From JACMLC01 sp963720235 (GTDB lineage Bacteria > Acidobacteriota > Blastocatellia > Pyrinomonadales > Pyrinomonadaceae): a stretch of DNA of 64,000 bases. A model generated the notes under the pieces. The model did no database searches. It was not told where the DNA came from and saw only the letters and a program-made list of their open reading frames with translations. Shown one piece after another: positions 1 through 8,602 of this stretch. The stretch lies in the NCBI GenBank assembly GCA_963720235.1, contig OY970389.1:3162001-3226000 (forward strand). The letters are read 5' to 3'. The position numbers and the translations under genes are program-made. Position 1 is the first letter of the stretch. Each line of letters starts with the position of its first letter.

Positions 1-324
1 GGAGTGCTCTTGTCGGACGGCGTCTTGCTCTCGGATGGTGTGCTCCTTTCCGATGGCGTGCTGTTGTCTGATGGAGTCCTGCTCTCGGACGGCGTGCTGA
101 TTTCTGATGGCGTCTTGTTGTCGGATGGAACAGTGCTTCTGCCGTCGGGTGTGCTCCTGTCGGATGGAGTCTTGCTGTCGGATGGCACGCTGATTTCTGA
201 CGGGGTTTTGCTCTCGGATGGTAGCCTTATCTCGGACGGTGTGCTCCTGTCGGATGCTGTGACGGAGGCCATGTCTTCGCTCTTGAACGGAGACAACACT
301 CCGGCCATGGACGCCGCGCCGTAA
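1..324 (+). CDS. C-terminal fragment of a hexapeptide-repeat protein (5' end outside window)
   Basis: The reading frame is open from base 1 and ends at TAA 322-324, so only the last 107 residues are visible. About 13 copies of a six-residue unit, mostly V-L-L-S-D-G with variants such as T-L-I-S-D-G, cover the first 85 residues. A non-repetitive tail of about 22 residues rich in Ala, Asp and Asn follows. At DNA level the unit is 18 bp. The S8 protease at 2762-4933 ends in a comparable six-residue repeat (F-V-I-S-S-G), so this may be the tail of another secreted S8 peptidase. That is inference because no catalytic domain is in view. A strong terminator follows directly. A GTG at position 4 exists but is unlikely to be the true start. 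Confidence 0.6.
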   Translation, partial: GVLLSDGVLLSDGVLLSDGVLLSDGVLLSDGVLISDGVLLSDGTVLLPSGVLLSDGVLLSDGTLISDGVLLSDGSLISDGVLLSDAVTEAMSSLLNGDNTPAMDAAP

Positions 325-352
325 AGCATTAAAACTTGCACACTCCCACGCA

Positions 353-412
353 GGCCCGTCTGTTTGACCGATTGAATTGACAGTTAATCGGTCAAACAGA
401 CGGGCCGCTCTT
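353..412 (+). terminator. Strong intrinsic terminator after the repeat-protein gene
   Basis: Perfect inverted repeat with 21-bp arms at 353-373 and 386-406 and a 12-nt loop, followed by a short T-containing stretch. It starts 28 bp after the stop codon of the upstream gene and separates it from the HD-GYP gene. Confidence 0.75.
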
Positions 413-489
413 TGTTTGGACTTCCCCAGCCTAATGTTTTCAACAACTTAGCGAGATAAAACGGGCGGCACAGTGCTTGTTAAGAGATA

Positions 490-527
490 GACTGCCGCCA
501 GCTTTCGGGATGGCTGACGCGGCAGTC
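490..527 (+). other. Stem-loop in the leader region of the first HD-GYP gene
   Basis: Arms GACTGCCGC (490-498) and GCGGCAGTC (519-527) pair perfectly. An inner 4-bp extension (499-502 with 513-516) is reached across a 2-nt bulge, leaving a 10-nt loop. It lies 112 bp before the start codon in the 315-bp gap 325-639, which otherwise holds only the terminator at 353-412. No known riboswitch core, including the GEMM c-di-GMP motif, was recognised. It could be a leader structure or a terminator without a U-tract. Confidence 0.35.
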
Positions 528-639
528 ATCGCCCCAACTTTTAAGTCCTCCTCAACAATTTATTTGCTCGACGACTTGAACAGAGGATTTAGGTTGCACA
601 TGCACTGTTATTTCAATTTTTTGCCAGAAGGTGCGGAGA

Positions 640-2715
640 ATGGCTAAGACAAAATTCAACAGAAAAAGCCGCGTGTTTCAGATTGTCGTGAGCGCGATAG
701 GCATCTCTGCCTGGCTCGCCGCCGCCGCCAGTCTGCCCATGAATCACACCGGACGCGACCTGTGGATTATCACTGCGCTCGTGCCGCTGTCGGTCGTCGT
801 CGGCATGTTCTCACACACCTTCAAGCTGCCCGAAGGCATGCGGTTTACCAACGATAGATTCACCTTCACGCTCGTCGATTCCATCATCCTGCTGGTCGCG
901 GTCTGGTACGGGCCGATGGCTGCCATCTTCATACACGGCATAGAGGGCTACACATCTTCATGGCGCATACACAGGGTCAAGCAGTATGACATTGTGAGAG
1001 ACCTTTTCTCTTCGAGCATGATGTCGCTGGCGACAGCCGCCGCAGGCTTCACGGTGACAGGAATCTTGCATTACGGCTTTGGCGAAACGCAGCGCGGACT
1101 CAATCACAGGTTGCTCTCCGTCGCGGTCTCTTTGCTGGTGGCGAGTCTCGTCCATAACATCGTCAACATGTGGCTGGTCTCGACGCTGATTGCGATGCGC
1201 TATGACCATCCTGTCTTAAAGACATGGAAACAGAATTTCCTGTGGGTCGCGCCGATGTTCCTGCCGACCGGCACGGCGGCCACGCTCATCTACTTTGCGC
1301 TCCAGCATGACCTCCTGATTACGACCATCATCGGCGCGCCAATCTTCTTAGCCATCTATCTGGGCCACAGACAATATCGCAACAGCGTTGACCAGCGCAT
1401 AAGCATCATGGAGAAGGGCCACAGAGAAACCATCGAAGCCCTCGCCGTCGCCATCAACGCCAAAGATGAAGTCACACACGAGCACGTTCTGCGCGTCCAG
1501 ATTTACGCCGCAGGCGTCGCGCGTCTGCTCGGATGTTCTGACTCCGAAATAGATGCTCTGAAGGCCGGAGCATTGCTGCATGACATCGGCAAGATTGCCG
1601 TCCCCGATTACATTCTCAACAAGCCGGGCAAGCTGACCGCCGCCGAGTTTGAAAAGATGAAGATGCACACCATCGCTGGCGCGCAGATTCTGGGCCGCGT
1701 TGAGTTTCCCTATCCGGTCGTGCCTGTGGTTCGTCATCATCATGAGAGATGGGACGGCAAAGGTTATCCAGACGGATTGGCCGGTGAAGACATTCCACTG
1801 ACGGCGCGTGTGTTGTCTGTCGTGGATTGCTTTGATGCCGTGCGCGAAGACAGGCAGTACCGCAAGGGTCTGACGCGCGAAGAGGCTATCAACCTGATTA
1901 TGCAGGGAAGCGGCACGCAGTATGACCCGCGTGTCGTCGGGACTTTCATCACACACCTGCCACAGTTTGAAGCAGAGATACTGGCCCACAAGGATGTGCC
2001 TGCGCCTTCATTCGGCATAGAGCAGATGGAAGAGTTGTCAGAGGCTGCGCGCAGTGTGGCTCCGGCGGCTGGACTTGCAGAAGCAGAGGAAGAGTCGCAG
2101 GCTCCTGCCAATACCAAACAACTGCGCGCGATTTATATTTTGACACAGGCGGTCAACGGCGCGCGTGGTCGTGACGAAATTCTTGAGACCTTTACATCGA
2201 AGCTGAATGATGTTGTGCCGTTTGATACTTGCTCCGTCACGCTGGTCATGCCTGAGACGGGCGAGAATGTTGTGATGCATGCGGCTGGCGAGCATGCTTC
2301 GTCGCTCATCGGTCGCAAGATTACGCTCGGCGAAGGCGTCACAGGCTGGACGATAGCCAATCTCAAATCCTTCTGCAACACAGATCCGAAGCTCGATTTC
2401 CCGCCGACGATTGCAGAGAAGTTTGCAAACTATCGCACACTCGCCTCTTTCCCGATTATGAAAGAGGGCGATGTGCTCGGAGCCGTCTCGCTCTATTCGT
2501 CCACGCTCGCGCAGTATGAGAAAGACCACCAGAAGTTGATTGAAGAAGCGACGGCTTTTGTCGCCACAGCTCTCTCGGCTATCCCGGACGAAACGCACGC
2601 GCCAATCCGGCTCAAGGCGGAAGTGGAAACGGTCGCGCCGCAAGCCGCGCAGTCATTTAACACCGCGCCGCTCAATCTGACGCGCACGCCGCTGGAATCC
2701 GAGTTGACTCATTAA
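640..2715 (+). CDS. Membrane-anchored HD-GYP-GAF protein, predicted c-di-GMP phosphodiesterase
   Basis: Predicted to hydrolyse the second messenger c-di-GMP at the inner membrane. The N-terminal 245 residues form about seven hydrophobic segments. An HD-GYP domain follows (about 260-440) with H314-D315 in an HDIGK motif, the HHHE run at 366-369 and an intact GYP at 375-377, so catalytic and metal residues look complete. A GAF-like sensory domain occupies about 500-655. The ATG at 640 is preferred because AAGGTG (628-633) lies 6 nt upstream; a GTG at 631 is the alternative. The S8 protease gene begins 46 bp downstream and a close paralogue lies at 5006-7087. A 100-bp stretch (1433-1532) is identical to that paralogue. 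Family assignment is firm; the signal sensed is unknown. Confidence 0.9.
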   Translation: MAKTKFNRKSRVFQIVVSAIGISAWLAAAASLPMNHTGRDLWIITALVPLSVVVGMFSHTFKLPEGMRFTNDRFTFTLVDSIILLVAVWYGPMAAIFIHGIEGYTSSWRIHRVKQYDIVRDLFSSSMMSLATAAAGFTVTGILHYGFGETQRGLNHRLLSVAVSLLVASLVHNIVNMWLVSTLIAMRYDHPVLKTWKQNFLWVAPMFLPTGTAATLIYFALQHDLLITTIIGAPIFLAIYLGHRQYRNSVDQRISIMEKGHRETIEALAVAINAKDEVTHEHVLRVQIYAAGVARLLGCSDSEIDALKAGALLHDIGKIAVPDYILNKPGKLTAAEFEKMKMHTIAGAQILGRVEFPYPVVPVVRHHHERWDGKGYPDGLAGEDIPLTARVLSVVDCFDAVREDRQYRKGLTREEAINLIMQGSGTQYDPRVVGTFITHLPQFEAEILAHKDVPAPSFGIEQMEELSEAARSVAPAAGLAEAEEESQAPANTKQLRAIYILTQAVNGARGRDEILETFTSKLNDVVPFDTCSVTLVMPETGENVVMHAAGEHASSLIGRKITLGEGVTGWTIANLKSFCNTDPKLDFPPTIAEKFANYRTLASFPIMKEGDVLGAVSLYSSTLAQYEKDHQKLIEEATAFVATALSAIPDETHAPIRLKAEVETVAPQAAQSFNTAPLNLTRTPLESELTH

Positions 2716-2761
2716 GAGGATTGAACAGTTGAATTTTTATTTTGCGAGGAACAAAAGTCTG

Positions 2762-4933
2762 ATGCGTAAGTCTTCCCCTCTGGCATTGCTATTGATTCTT
2801 TCCCTGTTCGCGCCGCTCCTGGTCGCTTCGGGGCCGTCTGCTGCCGCGCAAACACAAATAGTATCCGCGCGCCGCTCTGACCGTCTCAAGATGGCAGACA
2901 ACCTGTTGGAAACTGTTCGCCGCTCGCGCTCGAACAGTAACGCCAGAGTGCGCGTCATACTCAATGTCGCAGATGGTCGAGCGACGAGACAGGCGCGGCT
3001 TGCTCTTGAAGACGCTGGCGGATTGGTCACGCAGCAGCTTGATGCGCTCAATGTATTGGTGGCGGATGTGCCGCTGGCAAAGGCTGAAGAGCTTGCTGCG
3101 CGAGATGATGTGGCGTGGCTCTCTGCCGATCAGGAAGTGCGCTCGCTCTCAACTGCTCCGCCTGACAATACGAGCCATCTTGAAATCACTACGGGCGCAA
3201 GCAAGGTCTTGCCGAAAGGCACGAAAGAGATGGCAAACGGCGGCGGGGGCAACAAGGTCGGCATAGCCATTCTTGATAGCGGCATCAGCCCGCCGGATGC
3301 CGCGGAGTTCGCTGGCTACCAGTGGCAATCTTCGGGCGGCCTGCTCGGCTTGGGACTGCTGCTCTCGCAGAACTATGTGCAAGCCTATGACCGCATCAAG
3401 AAGCATGTTGACTTCACTGGCGAGAATCGCACGTCAGACGCTTACGGTCACGGCACGCACACAGCCGGAGTCGCAGCCGGAACAGGACAGGCGAGCGAGA
3501 ATGAGGCCGCGCAGAATTCTTCTACGCAGACTTATGGCGGCATGGCAACGGGCGCGAACCTAGTCAATGTGCGCGTGCTTAACTCGCAAGGCACTGGCTC
3601 AGTTTCAAATGTCATCGCTGGCATCAACTGGGTGATACAAAATAAGAGCAACTACAACATACGTGTCATGAATCTCTCGCTCGGCACGCCCGTGACGCAG
3701 AGCTACCAGACAGACCCTTTGTGTCAGGCAGTCGGGCGCGCAGTGGATGCAGGCATCGTGGTCGTCGTCGCCTCAGGCAACTGGGGCAAAGATTCAAACG
3801 GCAACACGATTTACGGCGGCATCCTTTCGCCAGCTAATTCTCCGAAAGTCATCACGGTCGGCGCGACCAATACGCAGCAGACCAACCAGCGCGGAGATGA
3901 TACTGTCACCACCTATTCTTCGCGCGGGCCGACACTTGTTGACGGAATCGCCAAGCCTGACCTGGTTGCGCCCGGCAATCGCATCGGCGCGGCAGAGACG
4001 GCAGCTTCATCTCCCACATCATCCTATTCATATTCGACTTCGGGCGGCGGCGGCCTCGTCGGCACGCTCGTCTTCGGCAACACGACTGCCTATAACCCGC
4101 AGGCCACAGGCACATATCAAATCCTGAGCGGCACTTCCTTTGCCGCGCCCGCCGTCGCAGGCACAGTCGCATTGATGCTCGAAGCCAATCCTTCGCTCAC
4201 GCCGCGCATAGTCAAAGCTCTGCTCATGCGTACAGCGCAGCGTTTGCCTGTCTATGAAGCGATGGTCAGAGACGGACAGATGACGACCTTCGAGCGCGTC
4301 ATTACGGAAGGCGCGGGAGAACTGAATACAAGCGCAGCCGTCACGCTCGCCGAAGCGATTCGACAGGATGCAGATAAAGCAAAGTCCGGCGACAATCTCA
4401 TCACGAAAAGCAACACGACCTATCAATCGTTAGGGCTGACGGCTCCTATCGCCGGTCAAGCCGTGCCGCTCAACAACGGCCTCATCTGGGCCGAAGGCAT
4501 CGCGTTCACAGACCGTTTGCGAATGACGAGCGGCTACAGGATGGAAGACGGGCGCACGATTACGAGCGGCTTTGCGCTTGCGGACGGCTACATGCGAGCC
4601 GACGGCTCTTACGTGCTGTCAAACGGATTCGTCATCAGCAGCGGCTTTGTCATCAGCAGTGGTTTTGTCATCAGTAGCGGGTTCGTTATCAGCAGCGGCT
4701 TTGTGATTAGCAGCGGCTTTGTCATCAGCAGCGAGTTCGTGCAGGCGGACGGCGCACTGTCGAATAATCAGAGAACCGACTGGTGTTTGGACAACGAAGC
4801 CCTGTGGGCCTCGAACATGATTGATCCGAGCTCTATAAGCAGCAGTCAGGAAGTGATGATTCAAGGCGAGACGGCCATACCTTTGGGAGTCAGGCGACTT
4901 CTACATACGAGTCCGCTTTTACCGCGTCACTGA
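2762..4933 (+). CDS. Secreted S8 (subtilisin-like) serine peptidase with hexapeptide-repeat tail
   Basis: A signal peptide of about 30 residues precedes an inhibitor-I9-like propeptide region (about 50-130). The subtilisin domain carries D172 (AILDSGI), H230 (YGHGTHTAG), oxyanion N340 (ASGNWG) and S459 (LSGTSFAAP), so the triad is complete. After the catalytic domain comes a linker with degenerate units such as RMTSGYRMEDG, then six near-perfect F-V-I-S-S-G units, then about 60 further residues. The ATG at 2762 is chosen because it starts a clean signal peptide and has GAGGA upstream; an in-frame TTG at 2729 would add 11 unlikely residues. It sits between two paralogous HD-GYP genes with gaps of 46 and 72 bp, which suggests co-expression. 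Substrate is unknown. A role under c-di-GMP control would be inference from neighbourhood only. Confidence 0.88.
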   Translation: MRKSSPLALLLILSLFAPLLVASGPSAAAQTQIVSARRSDRLKMADNLLETVRRSRSNSNARVRVILNVADGRATRQARLALEDAGGLVTQQLDALNVLVADVPLAKAEELAARDDVAWLSADQEVRSLSTAPPDNTSHLEITTGASKVLPKGTKEMANGGGGNKVGIAILDSGISPPDAAEFAGYQWQSSGGLLGLGLLLSQNYVQAYDRIKKHVDFTGENRTSDAYGHGTHTAGVAAGTGQASENEAAQNSSTQTYGGMATGANLVNVRVLNSQGTGSVSNVIAGINWVIQNKSNYNIRVMNLSLGTPVTQSYQTDPLCQAVGRAVDAGIVVVVASGNWGKDSNGNTIYGGILSPANSPKVITVGATNTQQTNQRGDDTVTTYSSRGPTLVDGIAKPDLVAPGNRIGAAETAASSPTSSYSYSTSGGGGLVGTLVFGNTTAYNPQATGTYQILSGTSFAAPAVAGTVALMLEANPSLTPRIVKALLMRTAQRLPVYEAMVRDGQMTTFERVITEGAGELNTSAAVTLAEAIRQDADKAKSGDNLITKSNTTYQSLGLTAPIAGQAVPLNNGLIWAEGIAFTDRLRMTSGYRMEDGRTITSGFALADGYMRADGSYVLSNGFVISSGFVISSGFVISSGFVISSGFVISSGFVISSEFVQADGALSNNQRTDWCLDNEALWASNMIDPSSISSSQEVMIQGETAIPLGVRRLLHTSPLLPRH
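4625..4732 (+). repeat. Six tandem 18-bp coding repeats (F-V-I-S-S-G units)
   Basis: Six head-to-tail 18-bp units begin at 4625, 4643, 4661, 4679, 4697 and 4715. They differ mainly at synonymous third positions, which points to selection on the peptide rather than recent slippage alone. A seventh, diverged unit (E-F-V) follows. Confidence 0.9.
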
Positions 4934-5005
4934 GTTGATGATAGCAATACTGTTTGAAGCTTAACGGACATAGACATCGAAACTAATAGAAGCGCAAGAG
5001 AGACA

Positions 5006-7087
5006 ATGCAAAAATCAAGAGATGACAAAGCGTGCCGCAGCTATACCGCGTTGGTGATTATCACGGGCATCTCTCTATGGACTGTCGCGGCTGCTCTGCT
5101 CTCTTTCAAGTATGCGCTGTCGGATCAATTAATCGTGCTCGCGCTCGTCCCGCTGACCATCGTGACGGGCATGTTCCCCAACACTTTTCCGCTGCCGTCT
5201 GTCTTAAAGACGCCGCACGAAAAGATTACCTTCACGCTCTCGGATGCCATCGTGCTGCTCGTCGCCTGCTGGTATGGCCTCTCTGCTTCAATCTTCATCG
5301 CGGGCATAGAGGGCTTCACTTCATCCAGACGCACGGTTAGCCGGCTGTCCAGCAATCTTTACTCCTTCGGCATGATGTCGCTGGCGACAGCCGCAGCCGG
5401 AGCCACTCTCTCCACAATCATGAGCGCGGGCGCAGGCATCGCGAGTCCGGGCCACAATGCCTTTCCACTGGTCGCCGTCGCACTCCTCGCTGCGAGCATC
5501 ACACACATCGTCGCCAACGCAGTCCTCTTCTCCACTCTCTTTGCCCTGCGCAATCATCATCCGATGTGGAAAAGCCTCAAAGCCAATCTGCTGTGGGCCA
5601 TTCCGATGGCTTTGCCGACGAGCGCGGCGGCGAGTTTGATGTACATTGCGCTGCAATACAACGTACTGCTGATGGTCTTGATTGCCGCGCCGCTTCTCTT
5701 TGCAATCTTTCTGGGCCACAGGCAATATCGCAACAGCATACAGGAGCGCATCAGCTCTTTAGAGAAAGCTCATCACGAGATGGTCGAAGCCCTCGCCGTC
5801 GCCATCAACGCCAAAGATGAAGTCACACACGAGCACGTTCTGCGCGTCCAGATTTACGCCGCAGGCGTCGCGCGTCTGCTCGGTTGCACAGGGCTTGAGA
5901 TTGAAGCCTTAAAGGCCGGCGCGCTCTTGCATGATGTAGGCAAGATTGCCGTCCCCGATTATGTCTTGCAGAAACCCGGCAAGCTGACCGCCGCCGAGTT
6001 TGAAAAGATGAAGATGCACACCATCGTCGGCGCGCAGATTCTGAGCCGTGTAGAATTTCCTTATCCGGTCGTGCCTGTGGTTCGTCATCATCATGAGAGA
6101 TGGGACGGCAAAGGTTATCCAGATGGTTTAGCTGGTGAAGACATTCCTTTGACGGCGCGGATTCTTTCCGTCGTAGATTGCTTTGATGCCGTGCGCGAAG
6201 ACCGTCAGTATCGCAGAGGCATGACGCGCGAGCAGGCCATAGAATTTTTGATGAGCAATAGCGGCATCCTCTATGACCCGCAGGTCGTCGGGACATTCAT
6301 CACAAACCTGCCAAGCTTTGAAGCGGAGATTCGCGCGCATCGCGGCGCACCCATGCCGACCTTCGGCATCGAGCCGATTGAAGAACTCTCGGAAGCTGCG
6401 CGCGCAGTCGCACCTGCCGCGGGACTCGCGGAAGCTCCGGCGGATAATGCAGAAGCACCGCAGAAGGAGTTTACAGTTGACGAACTGCGCGCGCTATATG
6501 CTCTGGCCCAATCGCTGCACAGCGCGCGTGGCCGCGAGGAGATGATTACCGCGTTCATCGAAAAACTAAACGCCATCGCGCCACACGATGCCTGCTCCAT
6601 CACGCTCGCAGAGCCTGAGAGCGGCGATTACGAAATCACACACGCGACGGGCGAGAATGCAGCTGTGCTCTTAGGCCGCAAGGTCATGCCTGGCGAAGGC
6701 GTCGTCGGATGGGTACTTGCCAATCGCCATTCCTTCTGCAATACAGACCCGCGTCTTGACCTCCCGCCCGCGCTGGCTGAAAAGTTCGCGGCCTATCGCA
6801 CGCTGGCTGTCTTCCCCGTCCTCAAAGACAAAGAGATGTTCGGCGCAATCGCCGTTTACTCAACTACACTCAGCGAATATGACGCGAACCAGCAGAGACT
6901 TCTTTCGGAAGCGGCAGGACTCCTCGCACTGGCCTTCTCAGGATTGTCTGAGGCAATGAGCATGGAAGCGAAGCCGCAGATTGAGACCCAAGAGACTGCA
7001 TCCGCGAAACATATGGCTTTGAAAAACTCTCCTCTGCGGCTTTCGCAAAGCGTGGGCAAACCTGAGCATAGTCACTTGACCCACTGA
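5006..7087 (+). CDS. Membrane-anchored HD-GYP-GAF protein, paralogue of the gene at 640-2715
   Basis: Same architecture as the upstream paralogue: about seven N-terminal hydrophobic segments (residues 1-240), an HD-GYP domain (about 255-430) with H309-D310, HHHE 361-364 and GYP 370-372 intact, then a GAF-like domain (about 500-650). Predicted c-di-GMP phosphodiesterase. Divergence is concentrated in the membrane region and the GAF domain, so the two proteins may sense different signals while sharing the reaction. The HD-GYP cores are highly conserved at DNA level, including 100 identical bases at 5784-5883. The start is the ATG at 5006, 72 bp after the protease stop. A hairpin at 7136-7179 follows the gene. 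Confidence 0.9.
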   Translation: MQKSRDDKACRSYTALVIITGISLWTVAAALLSFKYALSDQLIVLALVPLTIVTGMFPNTFPLPSVLKTPHEKITFTLSDAIVLLVACWYGLSASIFIAGIEGFTSSRRTVSRLSSNLYSFGMMSLATAAAGATLSTIMSAGAGIASPGHNAFPLVAVALLAASITHIVANAVLFSTLFALRNHHPMWKSLKANLLWAIPMALPTSAAASLMYIALQYNVLLMVLIAAPLLFAIFLGHRQYRNSIQERISSLEKAHHEMVEALAVAINAKDEVTHEHVLRVQIYAAGVARLLGCTGLEIEALKAGALLHDVGKIAVPDYVLQKPGKLTAAEFEKMKMHTIVGAQILSRVEFPYPVVPVVRHHHERWDGKGYPDGLAGEDIPLTARILSVVDCFDAVREDRQYRRGMTREQAIEFLMSNSGILYDPQVVGTFITNLPSFEAEIRAHRGAPMPTFGIEPIEELSEAARAVAPAAGLAEAPADNAEAPQKEFTVDELRALYALAQSLHSARGREEMITAFIEKLNAIAPHDACSITLAEPESGDYEITHATGENAAVLLGRKVMPGEGVVGWVLANRHSFCNTDPRLDLPPALAEKFAAYRTLAVFPVLKDKEMFGAIAVYSTTLSEYDANQQRLLSEAAGLLALAFSGLSEAMSMEAKPQIETQETASAKHMALKNSPLRLSQSVGKPEHSHLTH

Positions 7088-7135
7088 CGCATAATTCTCT
7101 TGCTTTCCTCAAATAGCTGATTAATAATCCGCGTC

Positions 7136-7179
7136 GTGAGAGCCACCTCTCCGGGCATACGACTATCCGGCGCTCTCAC
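7136..7179 (+). other. Stem-loop downstream of the second HD-GYP gene
   Basis: GTGAGAGC (7136-7143) pairs with GCTCTCAC (7172-7179), with an inner CCGG/CCGG pairing. No T-tract follows, so it is at best a weak terminator or an RNA-stabilising hairpin. Confidence 0.3.
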
Positions 7180-7248
7180 TCAGAAGCCGCAAAGATAAAG
7201 CCTCGCCTTCGAGCAGCCCAGCCACTTTCCTGTGCGAATCGGAAGTGT

Positions 7249-7608
7249 ATGGAGCAAAGAATAGAAATCATCGTCCGCCTCATCGACGACAACCCTTATC
7301 ACGAGCCGACGCTTGCGGAATTGGCACGGCAGGTCAATCTTTCTCCTCATCGTCTCCGCCATCTCTTTAAGGTTGAGATGGGAATGTCGCTCTCTCAATA
7401 TCGCAAATCTCTGAGGCTACAGAAGGCCAAAGAGCTTATCGAGACGACCTTTCTCACTATCAAGGAAATCAGGGTCAGAGTCGGAGTGAAAGATAAGAGC
7501 CGCTTTGCGCGGGATTTCAGAAAAGCTTACGGGCTGACGCCCGCGCAATACAGAACACGTTTCCGGGCTCCCGCTTCCGACAAAACCACTGAACGGCCAA
7601 AAGAATAA
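7249..7608 (+). CDS. Stand-alone AraC/XylS-type DNA-binding protein
   Basis: 119 residues consisting almost only of the AraC-family double helix-turn-helix. The first HTH is at about 21-42 (LAELARQVNLSPHRLRHLF) and the second at about 69-92, ending in the typical G-L-T-P-A-Q-Y-R signature. No ligand-binding or receiver domain is present, so it resembles short regulators of the MarA/SoxS size class. The ATG at 7249 has GGAAG a few bases upstream. It lies after the HD-GYP/protease group with its own 160-bp upstream gap. Target genes are unknown; the adjacent protease/HD-GYP set is one candidate. Confidence 0.85.
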   Translation: MEQRIEIIVRLIDDNPYHEPTLAELARQVNLSPHRLRHLFKVEMGMSLSQYRKSLRLQKAKELIETTFLTIKEIRVRVGVKDKSRFARDFRKAYGLTPAQYRTRFRAPASDKTTERPKE

Positions 7609-7672
7609 TCAGAGATGCTTACCCCGCGACCGAATCCGCGTCTAAATAGCAAAATCCGCTTCCTCAAAGTTC

Positions 7673-7701
7673 TTGTCTGACGTGGCACCCTGTAATATTT
7701 T
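7673..7701 (+). promoter_or_regulatory. Candidate sigma-70 promoter for the gene at 7776
   Basis: TTGTCT at 7673-7678 and TATTTT at 7696-7701 are separated by 17 bp in the 167-bp gap before the next gene. The match is moderate and made by eye. Confidence 0.4.
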
Positions 7702-7775
7702 ATAAGCACACTCAAGCGTCTCATAAGCCTCTATCCGCCCAAAGAAGCTTCTACCTAAAGATTAAGGAGAACGCG

Positions 7776-8549
7776 ATGAAAAAGAATCCGCCCTCAATCT
7801 CAAAAATTTATTATCTATGTATCCTTTTCGCTGTGTCCTGTCTGGTTTTCATTAGTATGAGCGTAGCGTCACGCCCCAAGCGCAATCAAGACTTTGACAT
7901 ACGTGTTATCAATAAAACCAAATCTTTGCAGGTTAAGAGCGCACAAAAGAGCACCAAGCTATCAATACCAACTCTGGAAATAACTCTCTCGAATGCGTCC
8001 TCTCAAAATATTATGGCCTACACGATTATGCTAGGAGATGTAGGACTTGCAACAGACTATGCTTTTAGCGAGAAACTGCTTGCTCCGGGCGAAACAGAAG
8101 TTAAAGATATTCCGATGGCCGGATTGGAAGCTAATGCTGCGAAAAACCGCTCTCTTATAATAGATGTTGTTATTTCAGCAGTTTATTTTGAAGACCACAC
8201 CAGCGAAGGAGATTCTAAATATGTCAATATGATCAAAGACAAATATGTAGGAATTAAGAGCCAAACACAATATGTTCTCTCTATTTTACGAAAAGCTTTA
8301 GACTCCCCGCTTCCGAATACGGAACAAAGACTAGTTGAAATCGAGTCACAAGCCTCTCAGCTTAAAACTGAAGATGAAAATATTTCGCTCTCTCTCGACA
8401 CTCGAAGTGGACTCCGCTTAGTCAAAGAAAATTTAAATAAGAAGATTCGGACACTTAGAAGCCGAGAGAACATGACTAGCTTATCTGACTTCAAGACAGA
8501 AGTTCAGAAGCTTATCTCGTCCTATGAGCAACTACTTGCGCGGCTCTAA
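7776..8549 (+). CDS. Hypothetical protein with N-terminal membrane segment, AT-rich
   Basis: 257 residues, no family recognised. One hydrophobic segment (about 12-33) could be a signal anchor. A beta-rich middle region (about 40-150) contains a run of small and polar residues. The C-terminal third is charged and helical with a likely coiled coil (about 185-257). The ATG at 7776 has an excellent AAGGAG ribosome site a few bases upstream. Base composition is clearly more AT-rich than flanking genes and codon choice differs accordingly (many AAA, ATT, TTA), which may indicate recent acquisition. The next gene begins 53 bp downstream on the same strand. Confidence 0.7.
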   Translation: MKKNPPSISKIYYLCILFAVSCLVFISMSVASRPKRNQDFDIRVINKTKSLQVKSAQKSTKLSIPTLEITLSNASSQNIMAYTIMLGDVGLATDYAFSEKLLAPGETEVKDIPMAGLEANAAKNRSLIIDVVISAVYFEDHTSEGDSKYVNMIKDKYVGIKSQTQYVLSILRKALDSPLPNTEQRLVEIESQASQLKTEDENISLSLDTRSGLRLVKENLNKKIRTLRSRENMTSLSDFKTEVQKLISSYEQLLARL

Positions 8550-8602
8550 AAATCCTACTAAATCCTATCGGAACTAACGTGCCTTCTGTGAAAGGAATAG
8601 AA

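Noticed and set aside
325..639. c-di-GMP (GEMM) riboswitch before the first HD-GYP gene
   Set aside because: A hairpin is present, but the conserved GEMM core and tetraloop-receptor features are not recognisable.
1348..1989. Long open frames antisense to the HD-GYP genes
   Set aside because: They are shadows of high-GC coding sequence on the opposite strand and resemble no known protein.
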